DNA of 64,000 nucleotides from Leucobacter chironomi DSM 19883 (GTDB lineage Bacteria > Actinomycetota > Actinomycetes > Actinomycetales > Microbacteriaceae): the NCBI RefSeq assembly GCF_000421845.1, contig NZ_ATXU01000008.1:122097-186096 (forward strand), read 5' to 3'. The notes beneath the pieces are model-generated. The model was not told the DNA's origin, searched no databases, and saw only the letters and a program-made list of their open reading frames with translations. A program made the position numbers and the translations under genes. Below, in pieces: positions 1 through 9,048 of this stretch (position 1 is its first letter; every line of letters begins with the position of its first letter).

Positions 1-139
1 TGCGCTCGGAGCGCAGCACGCCGCCGAAGCTGAGCCGCAGGGCGCGGCCCGTCGCGGGGCGCTGGGCGGCACGGGTGGCGGATGCGCCGGTCTCCTGGCC
101 GGGGGTGCCGCTCGCGTCAATGGTGATGGTGGAGGTCAT
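1..139 (-). CDS. ABC-type exporter permease, N-terminal fragment
   Basis: The first 46 codons of a leftward gene that runs off the left edge. It begins MTSTITIDASG and is preceded by AAGGAAG six bases from the ATG, a good ribosome binding site. A Thr/Ala-rich head leads into a segment ending FGGVLRSER, which is how many actinobacterial ABC-2 type permeases enter their first membrane helix. It follows the ATPase gene at 170-1078 on the same strand after 30 bp, so the two most likely form an exporter operon. The membrane part is outside the window, so the family call rests on the neighbour and the short N-terminus. Confidence 0.55.
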   Translation of the reverse strand, partial: MTSTITIDASGTPGQETGASATRAAQRPATGRALRLSFGGVLRSER

Positions 140-169
140 GATCTGCTTCCTTCGTGAAGTGGGTGGGGC

Positions 170-1078
170 CTAAGCGGCCTGGTACTCGAGTTCGCCGCGC
201 GTGAGCGCGAGATAGGCGTCCTCGAGCGAGGACGAGACCGGGCTGAGCTCGTGCAGTTCGATGCCGTGCGCGGCGGCGGCGCGGCCGATCTCGGCGGCGG
301 AGATCCCGCGCGCGGTGAAGGCGTGCTCCCCCTGGGGATCCAGCTCCACCCCCGCAGCGTTCATGAGCAGCGCCGCGAGCCTCGCAGCGTCGGGACTCTG
401 CACCCGCACGCGCTCGCCCTGCGCGCCGCCGGCGACGAACTCGGCGATGGGGGCGTCGGCGACGACGCGGCCGCGACCGAGCACGATGACGTGATCGGCG
501 GTCTGCGCCATCTCGCTCATCAGGTGGCTCGACAGCAGCACCGTGCGGCCTTCGCCTGCGAGGTGGCGCAGCAGCTGCCGCACCCACAGCACACCGTCGG
601 GGTCGAGGCCGTTGACGGGCTCATCGAGGATGAGCGTCTGCGGGTCGCCGAGCAGGGCCGCCGCGATGCCGAGACGCTGACCCATACCGAGGGAGAAACC
701 GCCGACGCGCTTGCCCGCGACGGCCGCGAGGCCGGTCTGTTCGAGCACCTCGTGCACGCGGCGATCGGGGATGCCGTGCGTCGCGGCGAGGGCGCGCAGG
801 TGACTGCGGGCGCTGCGGCCCGGGTGCACGCCCTTCGCATCGAGCAGCGCGCCCACCTCGGCGAGCGGCGCCGGCGAATCGGCGTAGCGCTTGCCGTTGA
901 CGGTGACCGTGCCCGCCGAGGGGCGATCCAGCCCCACCATGAGGCGCATGCTCGTCGACTTGCCGGCACCGTTCGGGCCGAGGAAACCAGTCACCTGGCC
1001 GGGTTTGATCGAGAAGCTGACGTCGTCGACAGCGGTCTCCTTACCGTACTGCTTGCTCAGGCCTCGTGCCTCGATCAT
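170..1078 (-). CDS. ABC transporter ATP-binding protein (ABC-2 exporter type)
   Basis: ATPase subunit of an exporter, about 302 residues, working at the cytoplasmic face with the permease encoded just downstream. It shows the Walker A loop GPNGAGKST near residues 34-42, a signature region SLGMGQ near 129-134 and Walker B LILDEP near 149-154, followed by the long C-terminal domain usual for ABC-2/bacitracin-type exporters. I place the start at MIEARGLSKQYG because GAAGGAGAGC lies just upstream. A GTG 57 bp further upstream is in frame and also follows GGAG, but it would add residues unlike the family. The exported substrate cannot be told from sequence. Confidence 0.85.
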   Translation of the reverse strand: MIEARGLSKQYGKETAVDDVSFSIKPGQVTGFLGPNGAGKSTSMRLMVGLDRPSAGTVTVNGKRYADSPAPLAEVGALLDAKGVHPGRSARSHLRALAATHGIPDRRVHEVLEQTGLAAVAGKRVGGFSLGMGQRLGIAAALLGDPQTLILDEPVNGLDPDGVLWVRQLLRHLAGEGRTVLLSSHLMSEMAQTADHVIVLGRGRVVADAPIAEFVAGGAQGERVRVQSPDAARLAALLMNAAGVELDPQGEHAFTARGISAAEIGRAAAAHGIELHELSPVSSSLEDAYLALTRGELEYQAA

Positions 1079-1184
1079 GGTGCTCTCCTTCGCGTGGGCG
1101 ACTGTCGATGCACGGTGCTGCATCGTTGTCTCCACGCTATGAGCAGACGGCGTCAGGCGGATCGACCCCGGGTGCCTCGCGGAT

Positions 1185-1198
1185 GGTACCTGGGTACC
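1185..1198. promoter_or_regulatory. candidate operator palindrome upstream of ABC operon
   Basis: GGTACC-TG-GGTACC, two six-base palindromes separated by two bases, about 105 bp upstream of the ATPase start and between it and the end of recG. A regulator site for the ABC operon is possible. No regulator gene for it is visible in the window. Confidence 0.25.
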
Positions 1199-1211
1199 GC
1201 TTCGAAGGGCC

Positions 1212-3407
1212 CTACGACTTCGCGAGGTTGTCGAGCAGGCCGGCCTCGTGCTCGCGGGCGATGAGCTCGGCGAGCCCCGGCGCGGTCGCCAGCTCGGGGT
1301 CGCGGTCGAGCAGCGCGGCGGCGACGTCGCGCGCGTGCGAGATGAGCTCGCCGTGCTCGGCCACCCGCAGCAGCTTCAACGTCGACCGCCCGCCCGACTG
1401 CGCAGTGCCGAGGATGTCGCCCTCGCGCCGCAGTTCGAGGTCGACCTCGGCGAGCGCGAAGCCGTCTGAGGTCGCCGCGACCGCCTCGATGCGCTCGCGC
1501 GCGACCGAGCCCTGCTCGGAGGTCGTCATGAGCAGGCACAGCCCCGGATGCTCGCCGCGACCCACACGGCCGCGCAGCTGGTGCAGCTGCGAGATGCCGA
1601 AGCGGTCGGCGTCCCGCACGATCATGATGGAGGCGTTGGGCACGTTGACGCCCACCTCGATGACGGTGGTCGCGACGAGGATCCCGATCCGCCCCTCCGC
1701 GAAGCCGCGCATGATGCGGTCCTTCTCGTCGCTCGCCATGCCGCCGTCGAGCCCCTCGATCTGCACACCCGCGTACTCGGGGCGGCGTCGCAGCTCGGCG
1801 ACGGTGTCTTCGACGTTGGCGAGGGGGCGGGCGCGCTCGCCGGCTTCTTCGCCGTCGAGCTCTGGATCGACCTCGCCGGCCGAGATCGCCGGGCAGACCA
1901 CGTACACCTGACGGCCCGAGGCGAGGTCTTCGGCGGTGCGGGCCCAGACGCGGGCGGCGCGGTTCGGCATCTCGAGCTCGGGCACGGTGAAGGTCTCGAT
2001 GCCCTGCCTCCCCGGGGGGAGCTCGCGGATCGTGGTGACCTCCAGGTCGCCGAACGCGGTCAGCGCCACGGTGCGCGGGATGGGGGTGGCGGTCATGGCG
2101 AGCACGTGCGGCGAGGCGCCCTTGCGCCGCAGCGCCTCGCGCTGCTCGACGCCGAAGCGGTGCTGCTCGTCGACGACGATGAAGCCCAGATCGTAGAAGG
2201 TGACGTTGTCGCTGATGAGAGCGTGGGTGCCGACCGCGATACGGCAGGTGCCGGAGGCCAGCGAGAGCAGCGCCCGTTTGCGCTCGGCCGCCGGCATGCG
2301 TCCCGTCAGCAGCACCGGGTTCAGCTCGGCCGCGAGGTCGGGGCCCAGCGCCTCCGTGATCGAGCGGAAGTGCTGCGCCGCGAGCACCTCGGTGGGCGCG
2401 AGCAGCGCGCTCTGGCCCCCGCTCGCGGCCACTTGCAGCATGGCGCGCAGCGCCACGAGCGTCTTGCCGGACCCCACCTCGCCCTGCAGCAGGCGGTGCA
2501 TGGGGTGGGGTTGCGCGAGCTCGTGCGAGATCGTCTCGCCGGCAAGGCGCTGGTCGCCCGTCAACTCGAAGGGCAGCGCGGCGTCGAAGCGACCGAGCGG
2601 GGTGGATCCGGGCTCCGCGCCGGCCGCGGTCGTGAGCGGCCGCGGGGTGCTCGATTCGAGCCCCGCGCGACGGCGGCGATCGAGCAGGGCGAGCTGCAGC
2701 TCGAACGCCTCGCGGAAGCGCAGGCTCTGCTGCGCCCCCCGCCAGTCGGCGTCGTGCTGCGGACGGTGGATGAGTTCGAGCGCCCGGCCGTACGCCATGA
2801 CGCCTTCGGCGTCGCGGATCTCCCCCGGCAGCGGATCCGGCACCGGGCCGAGAGCGTCGAGGGCGAGCTCCACCGCGCGCTGGATGGTCCAGCTCGGCAG
2901 CTGCGCCGTCGCGGGGTAGATCGGCACTGGCGTCTCGGCCCACGCCTTCGCCGCAGCCTCGTCGAGCTGCTCCCCGCCCGGCGCCTCGTCCCGGTTCTCG
3001 AACAGCTCGTACTCGGGGTGCTGCAACTGCAGACTGCCCCGGTACTCGCTCACCTTGCCCGCGAAGATGCCGCGGCGCCCCGCCACCAGCTCGCGGCTGC
3101 GCCACTGCTGGTTGAAGAAGGTGAGTGTGAGCGTACCCGTGCCATCGGTGATGCGGGCTTCGAGCAGGTTGCCGTTGCGGCGCTGCATGCGGCGCTCGCG
3201 CACGTCGAGCACCTGGGCGACCACGGTGATCTGGTCGCCGATGGGCAGACCGCGCAGCGGCGTCAGCTCGCCCCGACGCGAATAGCGGCGCGGGAAGTGG
3301 TGCAGCAGATCGGCCACCGTGCGCATCTCGAATGCCCGCTCCAGCGGCTTCGCCGTGCGCGCGCCCACCACGCCGTCGAGGCGGGTGTCGAGCGAGGCCT
3401 GAGTCAT
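1212..3407 (-). CDS. recG: ATP-dependent DNA helicase RecG
   Basis: Branch-migration helicase that remodels stalled forks and recombination intermediates, about 731 residues, close to the usual RecG length. An N-terminal wedge/OB domain (about residues 50-130) precedes a superfamily 2 core. Walker A is GEVGSGKT near 309-316, the DEQH box lies near 413 in VVDEQHRFGVEQR, followed by MTATPIPRT and, near residue 600, QLHQLRGRVGRG. The start MTQASLDTRLDG has TACGCT six bases upstream and no well-spaced Shine-Dalgarno, so the message may be leaderless. It is divergent from rsmD, although recG and rsmD are usually neighbours in the same orientation in actinobacteria. Confidence 0.96.
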   Translation of the reverse strand: MTQASLDTRLDGVVGARTAKPLERAFEMRTVADLLHHFPRRYSRRGELTPLRGLPIGDQITVVAQVLDVRERRMQRRNGNLLEARITDGTGTLTLTFFNQQWRSRELVAGRRGIFAGKVSEYRGSLQLQHPEYELFENRDEAPGGEQLDEAAAKAWAETPVPIYPATAQLPSWTIQRAVELALDALGPVPDPLPGEIRDAEGVMAYGRALELIHRPQHDADWRGAQQSLRFREAFELQLALLDRRRRAGLESSTPRPLTTAAGAEPGSTPLGRFDAALPFELTGDQRLAGETISHELAQPHPMHRLLQGEVGSGKTLVALRAMLQVAASGGQSALLAPTEVLAAQHFRSITEALGPDLAAELNPVLLTGRMPAAERKRALLSLASGTCRIAVGTHALISDNVTFYDLGFIVVDEQHRFGVEQREALRRKGASPHVLAMTATPIPRTVALTAFGDLEVTTIRELPPGRQGIETFTVPELEMPNRAARVWARTAEDLASGRQVYVVCPAISAGEVDPELDGEEAGERARPLANVEDTVAELRRRPEYAGVQIEGLDGGMASDEKDRIMRGFAEGRIGILVATTVIEVGVNVPNASIMIVRDADRFGISQLHQLRGRVGRGEHPGLCLLMTTSEQGSVARERIEAVAATSDGFALAEVDLELRREGDILGTAQSGGRSTLKLLRVAEHGELISHARDVAAALLDRDPELATAPGLAELIAREHEAGLLDNLAKS

Positions 3408-3540
3408 GCCTCCAGCGTAGCGGCGACCTCCGACGCCGCCACGACCGACGGGCACCGCAACCGACGGACCCCCACGACAGACGGATCCCGGCTCGTCACG
3501 GCGAGCGACCCGGTGCGCGACGAGGCGGTACCCTCGTGGG

Positions 3541-4113
3541 ATGACCAGAATCATCGCCGGAGCCGCGGGATCGCTGCGACTCGACGTGCCGAAGTCGGGC
3601 ACGCGGCCGACGAGCGACCGGGTGCGCGAGGCGATCTTCTCGACGCTCGAATCCTGGGGCCTCGTCGACGGCGCACGCGTGCTCGACCTGTACGCGGGCT
3701 CGGGCGCTCTCGGCCTCGAAGCCGCGAGCCGCGGCGCCGCGGCCGTGACGCTCGTCGAGAAGCACCCGCAGGCGGCCCAGGTGGCGAGCCGCAACACGCG
3801 CACGGTGCTCGGGGCGTTCGGCGGATCCGGATCCGCCCCCCGCATCGAGGTGATGCGGCAGTCGGTGCAGGGATTCCTCGACGGCGCGGGTGCCGCGCGC
3901 TGGGACGTGGCGCTGCTCGATCCGCCCTACGATCTCTCCGAGACGGAGCTCGCGGCGAACCTCGCAGCGCTCGCGCCGCTGCTCGCCGAGGACGCCGCCG
4001 TGCTCGTGGAGCGCAGCAGCCGCTCCCCCGAACCGAGCTGGCCCGCTGGGCTCGCCCCCGTGCGCGAGAAGCGCTACGGCGAGACCGCGCTGTGGTGGGC
4101 TGAGCCCGCCTAG
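3541..4113 (+). CDS. rsmD: 16S rRNA (guanine(966)-N(2))-methyltransferase RsmD
   Basis: Methylates G966 of 16S rRNA during 30S assembly; 190 residues. It starts MTRIIAGAAGS, then has RPTSDRVREAIFSTLES, the SAM-binding stretch VLDLYAGSGALGLEAASRG near residues 43-61, and the catalytic LLDPPYDLSE near residue 123, all typical of RsmD. TACCCT ends six bases before the ATG with no Shine-Dalgarno, suggesting a leaderless message. Transcription runs toward gabD and ends in the hairpin-rich gap at 4138-4321. Confidence 0.94.
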   Translation: MTRIIAGAAGSLRLDVPKSGTRPTSDRVREAIFSTLESWGLVDGARVLDLYAGSGALGLEAASRGAAAVTLVEKHPQAAQVASRNTRTVLGAFGGSGSAPRIEVMRQSVQGFLDGAGAARWDVALLDPPYDLSETELAANLAALAPLLAEDAAVLVERSSRSPEPSWPAGLAPVREKRYGETALWWAEPA

Positions 4114-4137
4114 CCCCCAGCCCGCACCTTCTGCCCC

Positions 4138-4220
4138 GCAGCTCAGGCAGTGGATCGCAGCTCAGGCGGAGGTATTCCGCGAGAACCTCCGTCTGAGCTG
4201 CGATCCACTGCCTGAGCTGC
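4138..4220. repeat. REP-like long inverted repeat, copy A
   Basis: A 36-base arm (4138-4173) and its inverse (4185-4220), matching except for one G-T pair, around an 11-base loop. Each arm itself contains two GATCGCAGCTC/CAGCTCAG-type motifs. A related copy lies at 33430-33514, also between genes, so this is a dispersed extragenic palindrome and not a private terminator. It sits 24 bp after rsmD. Confidence 0.8.
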
Positions 4221-4267
4221 GATCCACCGCGGGCGCCGCACACGCTGCACCGGATAGATCCTAGGCC

Positions 4268-4321
4268 GGATGCGCCACGGGCCCGGGACCTCTGCAGAGG
4301 TCCCGGGCCCGTGGCGCATCC
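4268..4321. terminator. 54-bp perfect palindrome between convergent rsmD and gabD
   Basis: A perfect 54-base palindrome, 26-base arms around GC, that starts GGATGCGCCACGGG and reads back exactly. It lies between the ends of rsmD (+) and gabD (-), ten bases from the gabD stop. Neither side has a T run, but a hairpin of this strength between convergent genes most likely ends transcription from both directions. Confidence 0.75.
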
Positions 4322-4330
4322 CAGCTCGGA

Positions 4331-5800
4331 CTACGAGCGCGGGATCAGCGTGTACTTCGTCGAGAGGAACTCGTGGATGCCGTCGAAGCCGCCCTCGCGG
4401 CCGATGCCCGACTGCTTCACGCCGCCGAACGGCGCAGCCGCGTTCGACACGAGGCCCGTGTTGAGGCCCATCATGCCGGTCTCGAGCTGCTCGATCATGC
4501 GGTGGCCGCGCGCGATGTTCTCGGTGAACACGTACGAGACGAGGCCGTACTCGGTGTTGTTGGCGATCTCGACCGCCTCCTCCTCCGTGGAGAAGCGGAT
4601 GATGCCGAGCACCGGCCCGAAGATCTCCTCGCGCATGATCGCCGCCTGCGGGCTCAGCTTGTCGATCACGGTGGGCTGGAAGAAGTTGCCCGGGCCGTCG
4701 ATCGTCTCGCCGCCGGTGACGATGGTGCCGCCGGTCTCGACCGCGTCGGCCACGAGGCGAGCTGTGTTCGCCACGGCCTTCTCCTCGACCAGCGCGCCGA
4801 TGTCGTTGCCCTCGTCGGCGCCGCGGCCGATCTTCATGGCCGCAACCTTCTCGCCCACGCGACGCGCGAACTCGTCGGCGACCGACTCGTGCACGATGAT
4901 GCGGTTCGCCGCGGTGCAGGCCTGGCCGATGTTGCGGAACTTCGCGAGCAGGGCGCCCTCGACGGCCTTATCGAGGTCGGCGTCCTCGAAGACGACGAAC
5001 GGCGCGTTGCCGCCGAGCTCCATCGAGGTGCGCAGCACGTTCTGCGCCGCAGCCTCGAGCAGCTTCACGCCCACCGGGGTCGAGCCGGTGAACGAGAGCT
5101 TGCGCAGGCGCGGGTCGCTGAGCAGGGCCGACGACTGGGCGCTCGACTTCGAGGTGGGAACGACGTTCACGACGCCGGCGGGCAGGCCCGCCTCCTCGAG
5201 CAGCTGCACGAAGTAGATCGTGGTCAGCGGGGTGAGCGCGGCGGGCTTGATCACCGAGGTGCAGCCGGCGGCCAGCGCCGGAGCGATCTTGCGGGTCGCC
5301 ATCGCGAGCGGGAAGTTCCACGGCGTGATGAAGTAGCAGGGGCCGACGGGGATGTGCGAGACCACCATGTTGCCGGTGCCCTCGGGGTTCTGGCGGTAGT
5401 CGCCCTGCACACGCACGGCCTCTTCCGAGAACCAGCGCAGGAACTCGCCGCCGTAGACGACCTCGCCGCGGGCCTCGGCGATGGGCTTGCCCATCTCCAT
5501 GGCCATGAGCAGCGCGAACTCCTCCTTGCGCTCCATCAGCAGATCGAAGGCGCGACGCAGGATGTTCGAGCGCACGCGGGTGGGCGTGTTGCCCCACTCC
5601 TGCTGCGCCTCGACGGCCGCGTCGAGCGCGCGCACCGCATCCTCGACGGTCGCGTCGGCGATCGTCTTGATGACCTCGCCGGTCGCCGGGTCGGTGACGT
5701 CGAAGGTGGCGCCCGAGGTGGACGCCTCCCACTTGCCGCCGATCCCGAGGCCGCTTTCGACGCGGTCGAGGAGCTCCTGCTCATTGGGCTTCAAAGCCAT
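4331..5800 (-). CDS. gabD: succinate-semialdehyde dehydrogenase (NAD(P)+)
   Basis: Oxidises succinate semialdehyde to succinate, the last step of GABA breakdown; 489 residues, aldehyde dehydrogenase fold. The general-base glutamate lies in MELGGNAPFV (E261) and the nucleophilic cysteine in NIGQACTAANR (C295). FITPWNFPLA near residue 158 and SFTGSTPVG near 236 form the cofactor site. It lies downstream of gabT on the same strand, but a strong hairpin in the 139-bp gap suggests partly independent expression. AAAGGA lies upstream of the ATG. Specificity for succinate semialdehyde is inferred from the gabT neighbour. Confidence 0.9.
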   Translation of the reverse strand: MALKPNEQELLDRVESGLGIGGKWEASTSGATFDVTDPATGEVIKTIADATVEDAVRALDAAVEAQQEWGNTPTRVRSNILRRAFDLLMERKEEFALLMAMEMGKPIAEARGEVVYGGEFLRWFSEEAVRVQGDYRQNPEGTGNMVVSHIPVGPCYFITPWNFPLAMATRKIAPALAAGCTSVIKPAALTPLTTIYFVQLLEEAGLPAGVVNVVPTSKSSAQSSALLSDPRLRKLSFTGSTPVGVKLLEAAAQNVLRTSMELGGNAPFVVFEDADLDKAVEGALLAKFRNIGQACTAANRIIVHESVADEFARRVGEKVAAMKIGRGADEGNDIGALVEEKAVANTARLVADAVETGGTIVTGGETIDGPGNFFQPTVIDKLSPQAAIMREEIFGPVLGIIRFSTEEEAVEIANNTEYGLVSYVFTENIARGHRMIEQLETGMMGLNTGLVSNAAAPFGGVKQSGIGREGGFDGIHEFLSTKYTLIPRS

Positions 5801-5896
5801 GTTCTCTGTCCTTTCATGACGCCGTCCCCGGGGCCGCGGGGCTCTCCGGGGCGGCGTGTCGTCTGTGGATCCTGCGACTGCGACAGGATAACCGGT

Positions 5897-5932
5897 CGCC
5901 GGGGTTCCGCGCCTGTGCGCGGAACCCCGGCG
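5897..5932 (-). terminator. hairpin behind gabT
   Basis: A perfect 16-bp stem, CGCCGGGGTTCCGCGC against its inverse, with loop CTGT, eight bases after the gabT stop. No strong T run follows, so it could be a terminator, an attenuator or a 3'-end stabiliser between gabT and gabD. Confidence 0.7.
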
Positions 5933-5939
5933 GAGCCGA

Positions 5940-7283
5940 CTAGTTGGCGGTCAGCGCGTCGGCGACGACCTGCAGGCCCTCGCGCAGCAGCTCGTCCGAG
6001 ATGGCGAGCGGCGGGAGGAAGCGGATCACGTTGCCGTAGGTGCCGCAGGTGAGCAGGATGACGCCCTGCTCGCCGGCGAACTTGGCGATGGCGCCGGTGA
6101 GGGCCGCGTTCGGGGTCTTCGAACCCGACTCGACGAGTTCGATCGCCTTCATGGCGCCGCGACCGCGGATGTCGCCGATGCGGTCGTCGCTCTTCGCCAG
6201 CTCGCCGAAGAACTCGTCGATGATCGCACCGATCTCGCGGGCGCGCTCGGTAAGGTTCTCCTGCTGGTAGGTGTCGATCGTGGCGAGCGCCGCGGCGCAG
6301 GCGATGGGGCTGCCGGCGTAGGTGCCGCCCAGGCCGCCCGCGTGAGCGGAGTCCATGATCTCGGCGCGGCCGGTCACTGCGGAGAGCGGCAGGCCGCCCG
6401 CGATGCCCTTGGCGGTGGTGACCAGGTCGGGCACGACGCCCTCGTGGTTCGCGGCGAAGAGGTCGCCGGTGCGGGCGAAGCCGGTCTGCACCTCGTCGAG
6501 GATGAAGACGACGCCGTTGGCGGTGGCCCACTCCTGGAGCGCGGGGAGGAAGCCCTCGGCCGGGGCGATGAAGCCGCCCTCGCCCTGGATGGGCTCGATG
6601 ATGATCGCGGCGAGGTTGGCGGCGCCGACCTGCTTCTCGATCTGGGTCAGCGCGAGCTGCGCCGCCTCGGCGCCGGCGAGGCCGTCGCGGAAGGGGTACG
6701 AGGTGGGCACGCGGTAGACCTCGGGGGCGAAGGGGCCGAAGCCGTCCTTGTAGGGGATGTTCTTCGCGGTCATCCCCATGGTGAGGTTGGTGCGGCCGTG
6801 GTAGGCGTGGTCGAACACGACGACGGCGTTCTTCTTGGTGTAGTGGCGGGCGATCTTGATCGCGTTCTCGACGGCCTCGGCACCCGAGTTGAAGAGCGCG
6901 GAGCGCTTCTCGTGATCGCCGGGGGTGAGCTCGTTGAGCTTCTCGGCGACCTTGACGTAGCCGTCGTAGGGGGTGACGGTGAAGCAGGTGTGGGTGAACT
7001 GCTGCACCTGCTCGGTGACGGCCTTGACCACGGCGGGGGCGGAGTTGCCGACGCCCGTCACGGCGATGCCCGAGCCGAGGTCGATCAGCGAGTTGCCGTC
7101 GACGTCGACCATCACGCCGCCGCCTGCGGCGACGATCGAGACGGGGAGGGCCACGCCGACGCCTGCGGCGACCGCGGCGTTCTTGCGGGCCAGCATCTCC
7201 TGCGACTTGGGGCCGGGGATGCTGGTGACGAGCTTGCGCTCCTGCGGGAGCGAGGGGCCGCCGACGATCGTGGCGTCTGCCAT
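5940..7283 (-). CDS. gabT: 4-aminobutyrate--2-oxoglutarate transaminase
   Basis: PLP-dependent class III aminotransferase that moves the amino group of GABA to 2-oxoglutarate, giving succinate semialdehyde for GabD; 447 residues. NSGAEAVENAIKIAR near residue 133 and HAYHGRTN near 159 bind the cofactor phosphate. The acidic residue D263 is in FILDEVQTGFARTG, and the Schiff-base lysine is K292 in TTAKGIAGGLPL. AAGGAG sits before the ATG. A PucR-type regulator is divergent from it across a 168-bp promoter region. Confidence 0.93.
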   Translation of the reverse strand: MADATIVGGPSLPQERKLVTSIPGPKSQEMLARKNAAVAAGVGVALPVSIVAAGGGVMVDVDGNSLIDLGSGIAVTGVGNSAPAVVKAVTEQVQQFTHTCFTVTPYDGYVKVAEKLNELTPGDHEKRSALFNSGAEAVENAIKIARHYTKKNAVVVFDHAYHGRTNLTMGMTAKNIPYKDGFGPFAPEVYRVPTSYPFRDGLAGAEAAQLALTQIEKQVGAANLAAIIIEPIQGEGGFIAPAEGFLPALQEWATANGVVFILDEVQTGFARTGDLFAANHEGVVPDLVTTAKGIAGGLPLSAVTGRAEIMDSAHAGGLGGTYAGSPIACAAALATIDTYQQENLTERAREIGAIIDEFFGELAKSDDRIGDIRGRGAMKAIELVESGSKTPNAALTGAIAKFAGEQGVILLTCGTYGNVIRFLPPLAISDELLREGLQVVADALTAN

Positions 7284-7451
7284 GAGGTTCTCCTTGCCTG
7301 GGGCTTGATGCGGCGTCTCTGTGCGGACGTCGCGGTCTTGGAATGTGATTCCGGATCAGCCTAGCCCTGAGCACCCATCACCCTCTGTGCCAGAATGGAG
7401 TAATTCAACTCGAAGTTTCGCCACTTCGGCAGAGCTTCTCGGAGGAGGACC
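7284..7451. promoter_or_regulatory. divergent gabT / pucR-type regulator promoter region
   Basis: The 168 bp separating gabT (-) from the PucR-like regulator (+), less G+C-rich than the genes. It contains CGAAG-(8)-CTTCG at about 7411-7428, an inverted repeat that could serve as an operator for the regulator. The promoters themselves are not certain. Confidence 0.45.
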
Positions 7452-9020
7452 ATGGCCCCCGCATCCGCGCCTGCCGAGCGCCCCGCCGCCGCGCACTCCC
7501 CCACCATCGAACTCGGAGAACTGCTGCGCCAGTATCAGCTCGGCCTCGTGCTCATCGCGGGCGCGACCGACGACGCGACGGAGCGCCCGGTGCAGTGGGT
7601 GCACGTGAGCGAGCTCGAAGATCCCGCGCCCTTTCTCACCCCGCGCACGGTGCTGCTCACCACGGGCGCCCGCTTCTCGGCCGTGCACGATCAGACGGAC
7701 GCGGACGCCTACGTGCAGCGGCTCCTCGGCGCCGGGGTCACGGCCCTCGGCGTCGCGGTCGGCCTCCACTGGGACCGGGTACCCGCGCAGATCGTGTCGG
7801 CGTGCGATCGGCTCGGCCTGCCGCTCTTCCGTGTGCCCTACGACACCGCGTTCATCGAGATCGTGCAGACCGCCGCCCGGCTGCTCGAGGCCGGCGCCCG
7901 CGAACGCGACATCTGGGCGCTCGAGTCGCAGCGCGCGGTGGCCTCGGCGTCACTGCAACGCGACGGCCTCGGCTCGGCCGTGCGCGAAACGGCCGCCCGT
8001 CTCGGGCACTGGGTGTGCATCACCGACCGCTCCGGGCGCATCGTGGAGTTCGCACCGGAGGCGGCCCGATCCGAAGTGCAGGCCGAGTGGATCCGCCGCG
8101 AGACCCGCCGACTCGTGGAGCGCGGGGCGAGCGCCGGCCGCATCGGCGGCGCGGGCGGCGGCGTGCGGATGCAGACGCTCGGCCGGCGCGGTCGGGTGCT
8201 CGGCGTGCTGACAGTGGAGGATCACGGCGCGCCCGACACCGCCGAACGCACCCTCATCGGCCTGGTGGCCGCCCTCGCGACCGTGCAGCTGGAGCACCGC
8301 GGCGGCATCGACGCCGCCCAGTCGTCGCTGCGCGACGCGATCGTGCGGCTGCTGCTCGCTGGCGACTTCGCGCTCGCCGAGAAGATCGCCGCGGGCGCGC
8401 TCGTGCGGGTGCCGCAGGGGGCCGTCGTCGCACTGCGCTACCGCACCCCCGACGGCGTCGACCCCGCGATCGTCGAAGACCTGCAGTCGTTCGACGCCGG
8501 CAGTCCGGGGCTCATCACCGCGGGCCTCGACGGCGCTCCCCTCATCATCGCGGAGACCCGGCACCTCCCCGCGATCCGCCGCCTGCTGCTCACGCGCCGG
8601 ATCCACTCGGGCGTCTCCGAGCGCGGCGCGCTTCCCCAGCTGGCCGAGCTCATCGACCAGGCCGACCGAGCTCTCGACTACGCGGTCGCGAGCGGCGCCG
8701 AGGGCCCGGTCGACTACCTGCCGGCACTGCACGACGGCGTGCTGCACCTGCTGAGCGGGCTGCCCGACGCACACCGGCGCGCCGAGGGGCTGCTGGCGCC
8801 GCTGCGGGAGCACGACCGGCGTCACGGGGACACGCTCGAGCACAGCCTGCGCGTCTGGCTCGCGCACCACGGCCAGACGAGCCCGGCGGCGACCGAGCTG
8901 GGCGTGCACCGCCACACCCTCAAGGCCCGGGTGCAGACGGCCGCGCAGCTGCTGCAGGCCGACCTCGACTCCCCCGACACCCGCGCCGAGCTGTGGGCGG
9001 CGCTGCGGCTCACCGACTGA
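7452..9020 (+). CDS. PucR-family transcriptional regulator, probable GABA catabolism regulator
   Basis: A 522-residue regulator with the PucR layout: an N-terminal ligand domain (about residues 20-150, ELGELLRQYQLGLVLIAG onward), a GAF/GGDEF-like middle, and a C-terminal helix-turn-helix near residues 465-505 (SPAATELGVHRHTLKARV). PucR-type proteins control nitrogen-compound catabolism, and several actinobacterial members activate gab genes. Its divergence from gabT suggests it controls gabT and gabD in response to GABA or a related amine. GGAGGAGG precedes the ATG. The effector is inferred from context. Confidence 0.85.
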   Translation: MAPASAPAERPAAAHSPTIELGELLRQYQLGLVLIAGATDDATERPVQWVHVSELEDPAPFLTPRTVLLTTGARFSAVHDQTDADAYVQRLLGAGVTALGVAVGLHWDRVPAQIVSACDRLGLPLFRVPYDTAFIEIVQTAARLLEAGARERDIWALESQRAVASASLQRDGLGSAVRETAARLGHWVCITDRSGRIVEFAPEAARSEVQAEWIRRETRRLVERGASAGRIGGAGGGVRMQTLGRRGRVLGVLTVEDHGAPDTAERTLIGLVAALATVQLEHRGGIDAAQSSLRDAIVRLLLAGDFALAEKIAAGALVRVPQGAVVALRYRTPDGVDPAIVEDLQSFDAGSPGLITAGLDGAPLIIAETRHLPAIRRLLLTRRIHSGVSERGALPQLAELIDQADRALDYAVASGAEGPVDYLPALHDGVLHLLSGLPDAHRRAEGLLAPLREHDRRHGDTLEHSLRVWLAHHGQTSPAATELGVHRHTLKARVQTAAQLLQADLDSPDTRAELWAALRLTD

Positions 9021-9048
9021 TCCGACGTCCGCGGTGGCGTGTCGAGCG

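Noticed and set aside
251..4103. Long open frames on the strand opposite the ABC ATPase, recG and rsmD
   Set aside because: Arg/Ala/His-rich translations without motifs, typical antisense shadows in G+C-rich DNA; real genes with full motif sets occupy the other strand.
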